A DNA stretch of 29,613 bases from positions 1 to 29,613 of the IMG/VR virus record IMGVR_UViG_3300009433_000032. One strand, 5' to 3'. Below the pieces are notes generated by a model. It did not search any database. It was not told the origin of the DNA and saw nothing but the letters and a program-made list of their open reading frames with translations. The position numbers and the translations under genes are program-made. Below, in pieces: positions 20,656 through 28,586 of this stretch. Source of the stretch: a virus. Within the stretch, counting starts at the first letter, position 1; every line of letters starts with the position of its first letter.

Positions 20656-21027
20656 ATGGCAAGCATTGCAGATTATGTGTTAGACGCAGCACTGTCCAAG
20701 CTGGACACTGAAGCAAACCGCATCGACATTACCTCTCAGGAGGCTACGTCATATGCGGAGGCGACAAGCACCTACACGCTAGGCAACAGCACCTCAGTAT
20801 CGTTTGGTGCGCCAGAAGATGGTGACGTGTCAGGCCGCAAGACAACCTGCGCAGCGATCTCAGGTGGCTCAGTGACAGGTTCAGGTACTGCAACGCATTA
20901 CTCTATCACCGATACTTCAAACTCGCGTTTGCTCTGCACTGGCTCTTTGACGACATCGCAGTCGGTAGTGTCTGGTAACACATTTACAGTTGCTACGTTT
21001 GACGTAGAAATCCCTGACCCCGCATAG
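20656..21027 (+). CDS. Virion-associated beta protein
   Basis: 123 residues behind AGGAG. A short helix (IADYVLDAALSKLDTEANRIDI) is followed by a Ser/Thr/Gly-rich beta region ending in NTFTVATFDVEIPDP. The helix-plus-beta pattern is common in marine podoviral tail modules directly after the adaptor. Probably a structural tail or decoration protein. No enzymatic motif. Confidence 0.65.
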   Translation: MASIADYVLDAALSKLDTEANRIDITSQEATSYAEATSTYTLGNSTSVSFGAPEDGDVSGRKTTCAAISGGSVTGSGTATHYSITDTSNSRLLCTGSLTTSQSVVSGNTFTVATFDVEIPDPA

Positions 21028-21034
21028 GTGAAAT

Positions 21035-21487
21035 ATGGTTGTTTTAGCCAATCGCGTAAAAGTTGAGACTGCGACCGCAGGGTCAGGAACTGTAACTCTT
21101 GGCGCTGCCTTTAACGGTTATCAGACATTTGGAGATGGAGGTATTATCGACGGCGATACTGTTCGTTATACCATTGAAGATGGAGACGACTTTGAAATAG
21201 GTTCTGGGTTATATACAGCAGTTGGCACGACAATGACCCGAGTATTGATTGAAAGCAGCACGGGCAGCTTACTTAATCTGTCAGGCAGTGCGTCTGTGTT
21301 TATTTCTGCTGGCGTTGAGGAAGTTTATGGCTACGTCACAAGCACACTCAATGCGGACCGCACGTTGGATAGCGGCGTAGAGTTTGACACAGGCAAGGGC
21401 TTTACCATTGCAGACGGTGTTACTCTGATAATCCCAACGGATGCGCAACTTGTGATTAACAATTACACTGAAAAAAGGCCGTTTTAG
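21035..21487 (+). CDS. Tail fibre domain protein
   Basis: 150 residues. [26 protein letters not shown] (about 7-32), [23 protein letters not shown] (about 39-61) and [14 protein letters not shown] form the repeat unit of a common phage fibre domain in which values and errors of a beta sandwich alternate. The end ([25 protein letters not shown]…) is a second beta unit. AGGTG lies about 6 nt upstream. Probably part of the fibre or its collar. Confidence 0.7.
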   Translation: MVVLANRVKVETATAGSGTVTLGAAFNGYQTFGDGGIIDGDTVRYTIEDGDDFEIGSGLYTAVGTTMTRVLIESSTGSLLNLSGSASVFISAGVEEVYGYVTSTLNADRTLDSGVEFDTGKGFTIADGVTLIIPTDAQLVINNYTEKRPF

Positions 21488-21497
21488 GAGATAGGAA

Positions 21498-21968
21498 ATG
21501 CCCCTTAAAATTAACTCAACGAACGGCTCGGTTACGCTTACCCCACAGGACGGCGTAGGCAACGTGGACATTACGGTTCCGCGTTCACCAGTTGTCGGGC
21601 AAGACCACGCTGGGGAGTTCATAGCTGATAGCTACAACGAGCGCTATGAGGCGGTTACGTCAACATCAAACGCGACAACAGTAAACTGCGAGAATGCAAA
21701 CTCGTTTAGCCATGTTTTGACTGAAAATACGACTTTTACGTTTAGTAACCCGCCAGCATCTGGAACTGCATACACATTTAGTATTGAGATTATACAGGAT
21801 GCGTCTGCGTCTGGCTTCACCGTTACTTGGCCCACATCTGTTGATTGGCCCCGCGCAACTGCTCCAACGCTAACCGACGCCGCTTCTGCAAAAGATTTGT
21901 TTGTGTTTTATAGCCGTGATGGCGGCACAACGTGGTATGGCTTTACTGCTGGTCAGGCATTGGGGTAA
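21498..21968 (+). CDS. Tail fibre protein, paralogue 1
   Basis: 156 residues. The N-terminus MPLKINSTNGSVTLTPQDG and the core TTFTFSNPPASGTAYTF… VTWPTSVDWPR … DGGTTWYGFTAGQALG match the protein at 23699-24241 over nearly the whole length. The terminal DGGTTWYGF block is a typical fibre ending. AGGAG upstream. It sits right before the propeller protein, suggesting a fibre base with an adhesin partner. Confidence 0.72.
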   Translation: MPLKINSTNGSVTLTPQDGVGNVDITVPRSPVVGQDHAGEFIADSYNERYEAVTSTSNATTVNCENANSFSHVLTENTTFTFSNPPASGTAYTFSIEIIQDASASGFTVTWPTSVDWPRATAPTLTDAASAKDLFVFYSRDGGTTWYGFTAGQALG

Positions 21969-21971
21969 GCT

Positions 21972-23216
21972 ATGGCGACTAAGAAAAAGCTGCTGCAAAT
22001 TTCCCCGTCAGGTATAGATGGCTATTTGCTTCACACGCTAGATAATCCTAACCCTTACGGTACAAGTGCAAGCGATAGATTTGGCCTTTCTGTATCAATT
22101 TGTGATGATTACGCTATAGTTGGCGCGTATACTGAAGATGACGCTGGTGGATCAGACAGTGGAAAAGCATACATATTTAACCCGTCAACTGGCGCGTTGC
22201 TTCAAACGCTAGATAATCCCAACGCTTATAGTACAAGTGCAAGCGATTTTTTTGGCTATTCCGTATCAATTTGTAATAATTACGCTATAGCTGGCGCGTA
22301 TGCTGAAGATGACGCTGGTGGAGGGGCCAGTGGTAAGGCATATATATTTAACCCGTCAACAGGTGCGCTGCTTCATACGTTAGATAATCCAAACGCTTAC
22401 GATACAAGTATAAGCGATAGATTTGGCTGGTCCGTAGCAATTTCCAGCAGCCACGCTATAGCTGGCGCGTATGTTGAAGATGACGCTGGTGGGATAAGCA
22501 GTGGTAAGGCATACATATTTAACCCGTCAACTGGCGCGTTGCTTCACACGTTAGATAATCCCAACGCTTACGGTACAGGTCAAAGCGATTATTTTGGCTG
22601 GTCCGTATCAATTTGTGATGATTACGCTATAGTTGGCGCGTTTCTAGAAGATGACGCTGGTGGAACAGACAGTGGAAAAGCATACATATTTAACCCGGTT
22701 ACGGGTGCGTTGCTTCACACGTTAGACAATCCCAACGCTTACGGTACAAGTCAAGCCGATAGATTTGGCTATTCCGTATCAATTTGTGATGATTACGCTA
22801 TAGTTGGCGCGTATTTTGAAGATGAACCTGATGCAATTGGATTAGAAAGTGGAAAAGCATATATATTCAACCCGTCAACTGGCGCGTTGCTTCACACGCT
22901 AGATAACCCCAACGCTTACGGTCAAACTTTCAACGATTATTTTGGCTATTCCGTATCAATTTGTAATAATTACGCTATAGTTAGCGCGTATGCTGAAGAA
23001 GACGCTGGTGGGTCAACCAGTGGAAAAGCATACATATTTAACCCGGTTACGGGTGCGCTTCTTCACACGTTAGACAATCCTAACCCTTACGGTACAAGTG
23101 CAAACGATGTTTTCGGCTCTTCCGTATCAATTTCTAACAGCCACGCTATAGTTAGCGCGTATCAAGAAGATGACGCTGGTGGGTTAAACAGTGGAAAAGT
23201 ATATATATTTGATTGA
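21972..23216 (+). CDS. Seven-repeat FG-GAP-like beta-propeller protein
   Basis: 414 residues, of which about 395 are seven tandem repeats of 57 residues (the fifth has 59). Each contains LLHTLDNPNAY, then F-G-x-S-V, then AIVGAYxEDDAGG, then SGKAYIFNP. The F-G-x-S/V with a following acidic Asp-rich loop matches FG-GAP (integrin-type) blades, whose acidic loops bind calcium. Seven complete units would close a seven-bladed propeller. The last unit lacks its end, and the N-terminus may supply the closing strand. Such propellers often bind surface receptors, so an adhesin role on the tail is likely. No signal peptide. GGGG-type weak ribosome site; coupled to the upstream fibre gene. Confidence 0.83.
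   Translation: MATKKKLLQISPSGIDGYLLHTLDNPNPYGTSASDRFGLSVSICDDYAIVGAYTEDDAGGSDSGKAYIFNPSTGALLQTLDNPNAYSTSASDFFGYSVSICNNYAIAGAYAEDDAGGGASGKAYIFNPSTGALLHTLDNPNAYDTSISDRFGWSVAISSSHAIAGAYVEDDAGGISSGKAYIFNPSTGALLHTLDNPNAYGTGQSDYFGWSVSICDDYAIVGAFLEDDAGGTDSGKAYIFNPVTGALLHTLDNPNAYGTSQADRFGYSVSICDDYAIVGAYFEDEPDAIGLESGKAYIFNPSTGALLHTLDNPNAYGQTFNDYFGYSVSICNNYAIVSAYAEEDAGGSTSGKAYIFNPVTGALLHTLDNPNPYGTSANDVFGSSVSISNSHAIVSAYQEDDAGGLNSGKVYIFD
22026..23216 (+). repeat. 171-bp tandem coding repeat, seven units
   Basis: Unit starts at 22026 and 22197 are 171 bp apart and the pattern continues to the gene end; one unit is 6 bp longer. Units stay close at DNA level, for example the shared stretch with CACGCTATAG- or TACGCTATAG-type sequence and GGCGCGTTGCTTCACACG, indicating recent duplication or gene conversion. 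Recombination between units could change blade number. Confidence 0.85.
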
Positions 23217-23227
23217 AAGGACTGAAG

Positions 23228-23689
23228 ATGTTGTACCTAAGATGCTCTGGAAGCGAAATTTTGGAGTTTCCACTAACGATGGCGGCTCTCAAGTCTGCGC
23301 ATCCCAATACAAGTTTTCCTAAAAGGCTGCCGGATAATGGGTTGCCAGATTTTGGGGTTTACCCTGTAGGTGAAACTGACGCTCCAAGCTATAATGTAAG
23401 GACGCAAAATATTGAGCGTCAATCGCCAAGTATGTCTGGTGGTACTTGGTCAATTGGCTGGTCTATTGTGCAGAAAACTCAAGACCAAATAGATCAGTAC
23501 GATCAACGCATAGCTGGGAAAAACAGGCTTAAACGTAATGAATTATTGCTGCAAACAGACTATTTTGCATTGACTGACGTTACAATGGACGCGGCAATGA
23601 CTAGCTACCGTCAGGCTTTGCGTGATATAACCTCTCATACAAGCTGGCCTCATTTAAGCGACGATGATTGGCCGACAAAGCCAGAATAG
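23228..23689 (+). CDS. Tail fibre assembly chaperone, copy 1
   Basis: 153 residues from ATG 23228 (AAGGA 6 nt upstream); a TTG at 23213 overlaps the previous stop and is less likely. The C-terminus RLKRNELLLQTDYFALTDVTMDAAMTSYRQALRDITSHTSWPHLSDDDWPTKPE is the pattern of phage tail assembly chaperones (RNxLLxxTDxxAL…YRQALRDI…WP). Position after the propeller suggests it folds that fibre or its neighbour. Confidence 0.8.
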   Translation: MLYLRCSGSEILEFPLTMAALKSAHPNTSFPKRLPDNGLPDFGVYPVGETDAPSYNVRTQNIERQSPSMSGGTWSIGWSIVQKTQDQIDQYDQRIAGKNRLKRNELLLQTDYFALTDVTMDAAMTSYRQALRDITSHTSWPHLSDDDWPTKPE

Positions 23690-23698
23690 GGGCGCGAT

Positions 23699-24241
23699 AT
23701 GCCACTCAAATTTGAAACTGCAAACGGATCAATCACTGTGACCGCAGAGGATGGCAGCGGTGACGTAGCGGTTACGTTTCCACGCAGCGCCTTTGTGCAA
23801 GCCGCGCATACTGGAAACGTAAGTATCACTGGCGATTTAACGACTGTTGGAAACGTAAGTGTCACTGGCGATTTAACGACTGTTGGAAGCGCAAGTGCCA
23901 CTGGAGAGTTTATTGCGGGCAGCTACAACGAAACTTACGCAGCCTTGTCTGGCACATCCCCAACGGTCAACTGCCACAATGGCAACGTCTTTGCTCTAAG
24001 CACAACAGCCAATACCACCTTCACATTTACCAATCCCCCTGCATCTGGCACAGCTTTTGGATTTACACTCAAGCTAACTGCTGGTGGAACTCACATAATT
24101 ACTTGGCCCACATCTGTTGATTGGGCTGGCGGTAGTGCGCCTGATGCACCCGCTAGTGGAGAGACTAATGTGCTTGTCTTTATCACCTACGATGGCGGTA
24201 CAACATGGTACGGCTTCCAAGCTGGAGCGGCAATGGCATGA
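23699..24241 (+). CDS. Tail fibre protein, paralogue 2
   Basis: 180 residues, a longer paralogue of the 21498-21968 product: same MPLK…NGSITVTAEDGSGDVAVTFPRS start, same TTFTFTNPPASGTAFGF and ITWPTSVDW core, same DGGTTWYGF end. It has an extra N-terminal insertion with three copies of a 12-residue unit of the form GNVSxTGDLTTV (DNA repeat 23813-23911). Probably a structural tail fibre subunit. The stop overlaps the next start (ATGA). Confidence 0.72.
   Translation: MPLKFETANGSITVTAEDGSGDVAVTFPRSAFVQAAHTGNVSITGDLTTVGNVSVTGDLTTVGSASATGEFIAGSYNETYAALSGTSPTVNCHNGNVFALSTTANTTFTFTNPPASGTAFGFTLKLTAGGTHIITWPTSVDWAGGSAPDAPASGETNVLVFITYDGGTTWYGFQAGAAMA
23813..23911 (+). repeat. 36-bp tandem repeat, nearly three units
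   Basis: Units begin at 23813, 23849 and 23885 and are 36 bp apart; the third diverges and is partial. They encode 12-residue GNVSITGDLTTV-like units in the second fibre paralogue, which lengthen its shaft. In frame, so copy-number change keeps the gene open. Confidence 0.85.
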
Positions 24242-24906
24242 GTTCGACGGCGCGCATAATGCAAATGGCTGCGAGTGCAGGGGGGGCGGCAGAGATAACA
24301 GATTACACTTATGTTACATACACAACTGGCGGCTCAGCACAGGCTATTAATATGTCATCTAGCGCACAAGCTGGAGATATTGCTATCGGTTATACAAGTG
24401 GTGTTGGCGGCAGCTCCACTGCGACTTGGAGTGGCTTTACTCTCATAACAGGCATTTCCAGTACATTTGACGATGTGTTCCAATATAGAATTGTTCAGCC
24501 GGGGGACGCTGGCTCAACATTCACTAACAGCAATTCTACAGGCTACGATGTTTGCGCTTTATTTATAATTAGGCCAAACGTCCCAGCAGGGACAGTAACG
24601 ATTAACGATTTAAATAATAGCGGTCAAACAAGTTCTACTCCAGCAAACCAGCTTCTGGACACGCCGTCCACATTGCCAAGACTTTTGGTAAGTGTTGGGT
24701 CGCAATATGGATATAGTTCCCACACTGTATCTGGCCATGGTTCGCCCAGCTACAGCACTGGCAGCTTTGCTTATGATTATACTTACGCAAGAATGTTGAT
24801 GACGGTTGAAATACAAAATACGACTGCAGGGAGCAGGAGTATATCTATGTCCGACTACGGCAGCTATAACAGGCTAGTTAGCTGCATAATCACAGCGGAG
24901 CCGTAA
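24238..24906 (+). CDS. Tail-associated beta protein
   Basis: 222 residues from ATG 24238, coupled to the upstream stop (ATGA). The sequence is Ser/Gly/Thr/Tyr-rich and mostly beta (ATWSGFTLITGISSTFDDVFQYRIV, then LPRLLVSVGSQYGYSS). A short N-terminal segment is Ala/Gly-rich (AASAGGAAEI). No catalytic motif; no recognised family. It lies between fibre genes and is probably a virion component, perhaps a fibre-tip jelly-roll. Confidence 0.6.
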   Translation: MSSTARIMQMAASAGGAAEITDYTYVTYTTGGSAQAINMSSSAQAGDIAIGYTSGVGGSSTATWSGFTLITGISSTFDDVFQYRIVQPGDAGSTFTNSNSTGYDVCALFIIRPNVPAGTVTINDLNNSGQTSSTPANQLLDTPSTLPRLLVSVGSQYGYSSHTVSGHGSPSYSTGSFAYDYTYARMLMTVEIQNTTAGSRSISMSDYGSYNRLVSCIITAEP

Positions 24907-24907
24907 G

Positions 24908-25528
24908 ATGCTAGGTTTTGACGCACTCTCAAAAAGGCCGCTATCTGACGATGTATCGCAACAGCCAACGCCGGTTGATATTTTCGCTGGCGCGCCTATT
25001 GTTGACGCCCTTCCTTTAACTCAAAATTACGTTTTAGGCGCAGATGGCATTAGTGCGCAGTCAGTAGTTGATGACGCAGCACCGCAATACACAGATGTAC
25101 TTTCTGCCGACGAAATCACGCTTGGTTTGCCCATCGTTGACACTGCACCTGTCTTTGAAAACGAGACCTGTGATGTTGACGATATTGCGTCTGGCGCACC
25201 TGTTGTTGACGCAGCAAGCGTCCAGTATACGGATGTTCTTGCAGCTAATGGCATCACTGCGAGCGCACCGCAAATTGGCACGCCACCGTTCTTCCAAGAA
25301 TACGCGCTGACAATGGTAGAGATCACGGCGGGTGCGCCTACACTTCCCGCCCGGTTCCTCTGGGACTATCAAGAGCCTGAAATCGACAATTGGACAGGTG
25401 AGGCGGAAAATGATAGTGTATGGACAACGAAGGCTTACAGTAGTGACACTTGGGCGGAAGCCGCAGAGCCGACAGATATATGGACTGATTTGACTGACCC
25501 AACAGATGACTGGTTGGCTGCGGCGTAA
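24908..25528 (+). CDS. Repeat-rich structural protein
   Basis: 206 residues. Residues about 20-155 form five to six degenerate repeats of some 24 residues, each with an A-G-A-P-I/V-V-D (or similar) core followed by a hydrophobic x-Y-x-L and A-D-x-I/E-I, for example PIVDALPLTQNYVLGADGI. The C-terminus is Trp- and Thr-rich (SDTWAEAAEPTDIWTDL). Shaft-like repeat with small terminal domain suggests a tail or fibre structural part. No known domain beyond the repeats. Confidence 0.65.
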   Translation: MLGFDALSKRPLSDDVSQQPTPVDIFAGAPIVDALPLTQNYVLGADGISAQSVVDDAAPQYTDVLSADEITLGLPIVDTAPVFENETCDVDDIASGAPVVDAASVQYTDVLAANGITASAPQIGTPPFFQEYALTMVEITAGAPTLPARFLWDYQEPEIDNWTGEAENDSVWTTKAYSSDTWAEAAEPTDIWTDLTDPTDDWLAAA

Positions 25529-25539
25529 AGGAGAGTTAG

Positions 25540-26364
25540 ATGGCAATCACGATTACAAAACCAACAATTGGCGGGTCGGAGGACACTTGGGGTCTGACGA
25601 TCAATACCGCGCTTGATGATGTTGTTGACGCGCTGAACGGCACGGCTGGAACGGTTGCCCCAGACCACACTGTCCTAACGATCAATGGAACAGACGTCAC
25701 CAGCACGGCGGCTGAGTTGAACATACTTGATGGCGTTACGGCGACAACGGCAGAGTTGGATGTACTTGACGGCGATACGTCTGCAACATCCACAACAGTA
25801 ATTGACGCTGACCGCGTTGTATTTAATGACGATGGCACAATGAAGCAGGTAGCCATGAGCGATCTGAAAACGTACATCAATGCCTCTGTTGGTTCTGGGT
25901 CTGTGACAAGCGTTGCTATGACAGTCCCAACAGGTTTGACGATCAGCGGGTCGCCAATCACAACAAGCGGAACACTGGGTCTATCATTCGCGTCTGGCTA
26001 CTCTTTGCTTACGTCCGCTCAGGCGACATCTATTTCGAACATACCCACGACGACAAGCCAGCTGACCAACGACAGCGGCTTCATTACGTCTCAGTACACC
26101 CAGCCCACAACCGCTGGTGCTGTTGGCACTTATGTTTTTGCTTATGATAATGTTCAACGTCAACGTACATTTGGGGGTACTTATGCGGGTAGTGACCTGT
26201 ACCCAGCTTCAGTATTGGCCAGCGGCAATGCTCAAGTATTTACCAACGGCACCATCTACCTGAGTACTGGCAGTGGCACTCTTTCGGGTACTTGGAGGAT
26301 TATGGGCGATCATTATACTGCCTCAACCTGGCAAAACGCAAACCTTTACTTGAGGATTTCATAA
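25540..26364 (+). CDS. Tail fibre protein
   Basis: 274 residues behind AAGGAG. The opening MAITITKPTIGGSEDTWGLTINTALD is the common start of marine phage fibre proteins, followed by repeated STAAELNILDGVTATTAEL units (about 55-80) and a Gly/Ser/Thr-rich shaft (about 115-200). The C-terminal part (YPASVLASGNAQVFTNGTIYLSTGSGTLSGTWRIMG) reads as a receptor-binding or knob domain. The stop overlaps the next start (TAATG). Likely the distal fibre of this virion. Confidence 0.8.
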   Translation: MAITITKPTIGGSEDTWGLTINTALDDVVDALNGTAGTVAPDHTVLTINGTDVTSTAAELNILDGVTATTAELDVLDGDTSATSTTVIDADRVVFNDDGTMKQVAMSDLKTYINASVGSGSVTSVAMTVPTGLTISGSPITTSGTLGLSFASGYSLLTSAQATSISNIPTTTSQLTNDSGFITSQYTQPTTAGAVGTYVFAYDNVQRQRTFGGTYAGSDLYPASVLASGNAQVFTNGTIYLSTGSGTLSGTWRIMGDHYTASTWQNANLYLRIS

Positions 26365-26777
26365 TGAGCATCACAATCACAGAAGTGCGCAATGCAAAGT
26401 CACTACAGTCTGACAACCTCCGTATGGACGTTGAGATCAGCCACCCCGACTACGGGTGGATACCTTACACTGTTGATCCTTCAGACACTGATACCACAGT
26501 TGACAACGCTGCCATCCTAGCTCTCGTTGGTGGTAACTTTAGTGCATATGTTGCTCCAACCCAAGCCGAGCTTGATGCTGCTTTAGCTGCTCAAGTCAGG
26601 GCGCAGAGAGACAGTCTTTTGGTGGTGGTAGATGTAGTCGTGAGCAACCCTCTGCGCTGGGCAGGCCTATCCTCAGATAAGCAAACTGAGTGGACTGTGT
26701 ATCGCCAAGCCCTGCTCGATGTGCCTCAGCAAGCAGGCTTCCCAAACGCCATCAACTGGCCTACTCAGCCAGAGTAA
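26364..26777 (+). CDS. Tail fibre assembly chaperone, copy 2
   Basis: 137 residues from ATG 26364, whose ATG overlaps the previous stop (TAATG); an upstream in-frame ATG at 26292 lies inside the fibre gene. C-terminal pattern RAQRDSLLVVVDVVVSNPLRWAGLSSDKQTEWTVYRQALLDVPQQAGFPNAINWPTQPE is shared with phage tail assembly chaperones (RxxLL…YRQALxD…WPTxPE). It likely folds the fibre encoded just upstream. The 23228-23689 gene encodes a second, more distant member. Confidence 0.78.
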   Translation: MSITITEVRNAKSLQSDNLRMDVEISHPDYGWIPYTVDPSDTDTTVDNAAILALVGGNFSAYVAPTQAELDAALAAQVRAQRDSLLVVVDVVVSNPLRWAGLSSDKQTEWTVYRQALLDVPQQAGFPNAINWPTQPE

Positions 26778-26786
26778 AGGGGTTCC

Positions 26787-28586
26787 ATGACACTTCTACC
26801 TCTCAAAATACCCGCAGGCTTCTACAAAACAGGCACGGACCTTGACGCTGCTGGTCGGTGGGAGGATGGGTCGCTTGTGCGTTGGCGCGATGGTTCCCTC
26901 CGCCCAATCGGCGGCTGGCGTGTTAATGAAAATATTGCCAGCATTACGCAAAATGCGCCAAGAGCCATGCACACTTGGGAGAGCAATAACGGCACACGTT
27001 ATGTCTCTGCGGGGTCATACAGCGAGTTGTTTGCGGTAGTTTCTGGCGGCACAACTTACGACATAACGCCACCGGACCTTACTCCCGGCTCAGAGAGTGC
27101 TGCGGTTAACATTGGCTATGGCTACGGGTTTTATGGCGCTGGCCCATACGGAACGCCGCGCCCGGATACCGGAAATTTAGTTGAGGCAACCACATGGTCC
27201 TTGGACAACTTTGGGGAGTATTTGGTTGCTTGCTCAACATCTGATGGGCGCCTGCTTGAATGGCAGCTTGGTTCTGGCTCAGATGCGGCGGTAATTGCAA
27301 ATGCCCCAACAAACAACGCTGGACTAATAGTTACTGAAGAGCGTTTTATCTTGGCCTTGGGCGCTGGTGGCAATCCTCGCAAAGTCCAATGGTGTGATCG
27401 TGAAAACAACACAAGCTGGACCCCGGCAACCACAAACGAAGCTGGTGACATCGAGCTGCAAACATCTGGGCAGATACAGACCGCAGTCCGCACCAGAGGG
27501 CAAACTCTTGTCATAACTGACATCGACGCTCATGCGGCTCGGTATATCGGGCCTCCGTATGTTTTCGGGTTTGAGCGTATTAGCACAAGCTGTGGAATTA
27601 TATCACGCAAGGCTGCGGCTGACGTTGACATGGGCGTGTTTTGGATGGGCAGAGGTGGGTTTTTCCGCTTTGACGGCAACGTAGTGTCCGAAATACCGTG
27701 CGCGGTTCACGATTATGTTTTTGGCGATATAAACACATCACAAAAGAGTAAGACTTGGGCATTCACCAACGGCCAATATGGCGAGATTTGGTGGTTCTAT
27801 CCATCATCAAATAGCAACGAGGTGGACCGCTATGTTGCGTTTGATTACAAAGAAAATCACTGGATGATTGGCAATCTTTCTCGAACCGCTGGAGCATCGC
27901 GTGGCGTGTTTGAGTACCCAATGCTTATTGCTTCAGATGGTGGAATGTATGACCATGAGGTTGGCTTGTCATATGTAGACACAAACACTCTTTTAGTTAC
28001 TGTGTCTGGCGGTGTGTTTTATGTTGACGGTGCAGCCAAACCAGAGCTTACTTTAAAACGCGGTTACACCTACATATTTGACCAATCAGACAGCACAAAT
28101 TCAAACCACCCGATAGCATTTAAAAATGCTGATAACACAACTTATACTCAAGGCGTAACAAACACAGGAACTCCGGGAAGTTCGGGTGCAAAAACTACGT
28201 TTATCGTTGCCAGTGATGCGCCTAGCAACTTGAAATATTACTGCACTGTGCATGGAAACTCTATGGGCAGCACAATAAGTGTCGGCAATTCTGATGGCGT
28301 ATTTGCTCAAACCGGCCCAATTAGCATTGGCGCTGGCGACAACATCATGCAGGTTACGGATTTGATCCCCGACGAGAAGACGCAGGGCGATGTGAATGTA
28401 ACATTTAAAAGCAGATTTTACCCAAACGATACCGAATACTCGCACGGGCCTTTCACCCCGACAAGCCCGACTTCTGTTCGGTTTTCTGGAAGGCAGATTA
28501 GGATGCGCGTTGAGGGTGACGCGCCATACGCAAGCTGGCGTGTTGGAACTATGCGAATTGATGCAAAGCCGGGTGGGCGTAGGTAA
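26787..28586 (+). CDS. Tail stopper (gp10-like) with inserted cupredoxin-like domain
   Basis: 599 residues behind AAGGGG. The opening IPAGFYKTGTDLDAAGRWEDGSLVRWRDGSLRPIGGW (about 8-44), GAGGNPRKVQWCDRENNTSWTP (about 191-212), ISRKAAADVDMGVFWMGRGGFFRFDG (about 271-296) and the end SVRFSGRQIRMRVEGDAPYASWRVG are characteristic of a gp10-like packaged-DNA-stabilisation/stopper protein. About residues 396-499 form an insertion resembling a cupredoxin: VSGGVFYVDGAAKPELTLKRGYTYIFDQSD, NSNHPIAFK with His441, and YYCTVHGNSMG with Cys486, His489 and Met493 in the ligand order expected of a type 1 copper site. The insertion lies between the YDHEVG and TGPISIG parts of the stopper. Copper binding is inferred and the Met spacing differs from plastocyanin. 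Confidence 0.8.
   Translation: MTLLPLKIPAGFYKTGTDLDAAGRWEDGSLVRWRDGSLRPIGGWRVNENIASITQNAPRAMHTWESNNGTRYVSAGSYSELFAVVSGGTTYDITPPDLTPGSESAAVNIGYGYGFYGAGPYGTPRPDTGNLVEATTWSLDNFGEYLVACSTSDGRLLEWQLGSGSDAAVIANAPTNNAGLIVTEERFILALGAGGNPRKVQWCDRENNTSWTPATTNEAGDIELQTSGQIQTAVRTRGQTLVITDIDAHAARYIGPPYVFGFERISTSCGIISRKAAADVDMGVFWMGRGGFFRFDGNVVSEIPCAVHDYVFGDINTSQKSKTWAFTNGQYGEIWWFYPSSNSNEVDRYVAFDYKENHWMIGNLSRTAGASRGVFEYPMLIASDGGMYDHEVGLSYVDTNTLLVTVSGGVFYVDGAAKPELTLKRGYTYIFDQSDSTNSNHPIAFKNADNTTYTQGVTNTGTPGSSGAKTTFIVASDAPSNLKYYCTVHGNSMGSTISVGNSDGVFAQTGPISIGAGDNIMQVTDLIPDEKTQGDVNVTFKSRFYPNDTEYSHGPFTPTSPTSVRFSGRQIRMRVEGDAPYASWRVGTMRIDAKPGGRR

Noticed and set aside
22026-23216. Regular repeats considered as a CRISPR array
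   Set aside because: The 171-bp unit is coding, in frame and lacks the short palindromic repeat and unique spacer pattern.
25061-25546. 161-codon ORF on the - strand inside the repeat protein gene
   Set aside because: It is the reverse shadow of a GC-rich repeated gene, has no ribosome site or protein-like character, and overlaps a well supported + gene.
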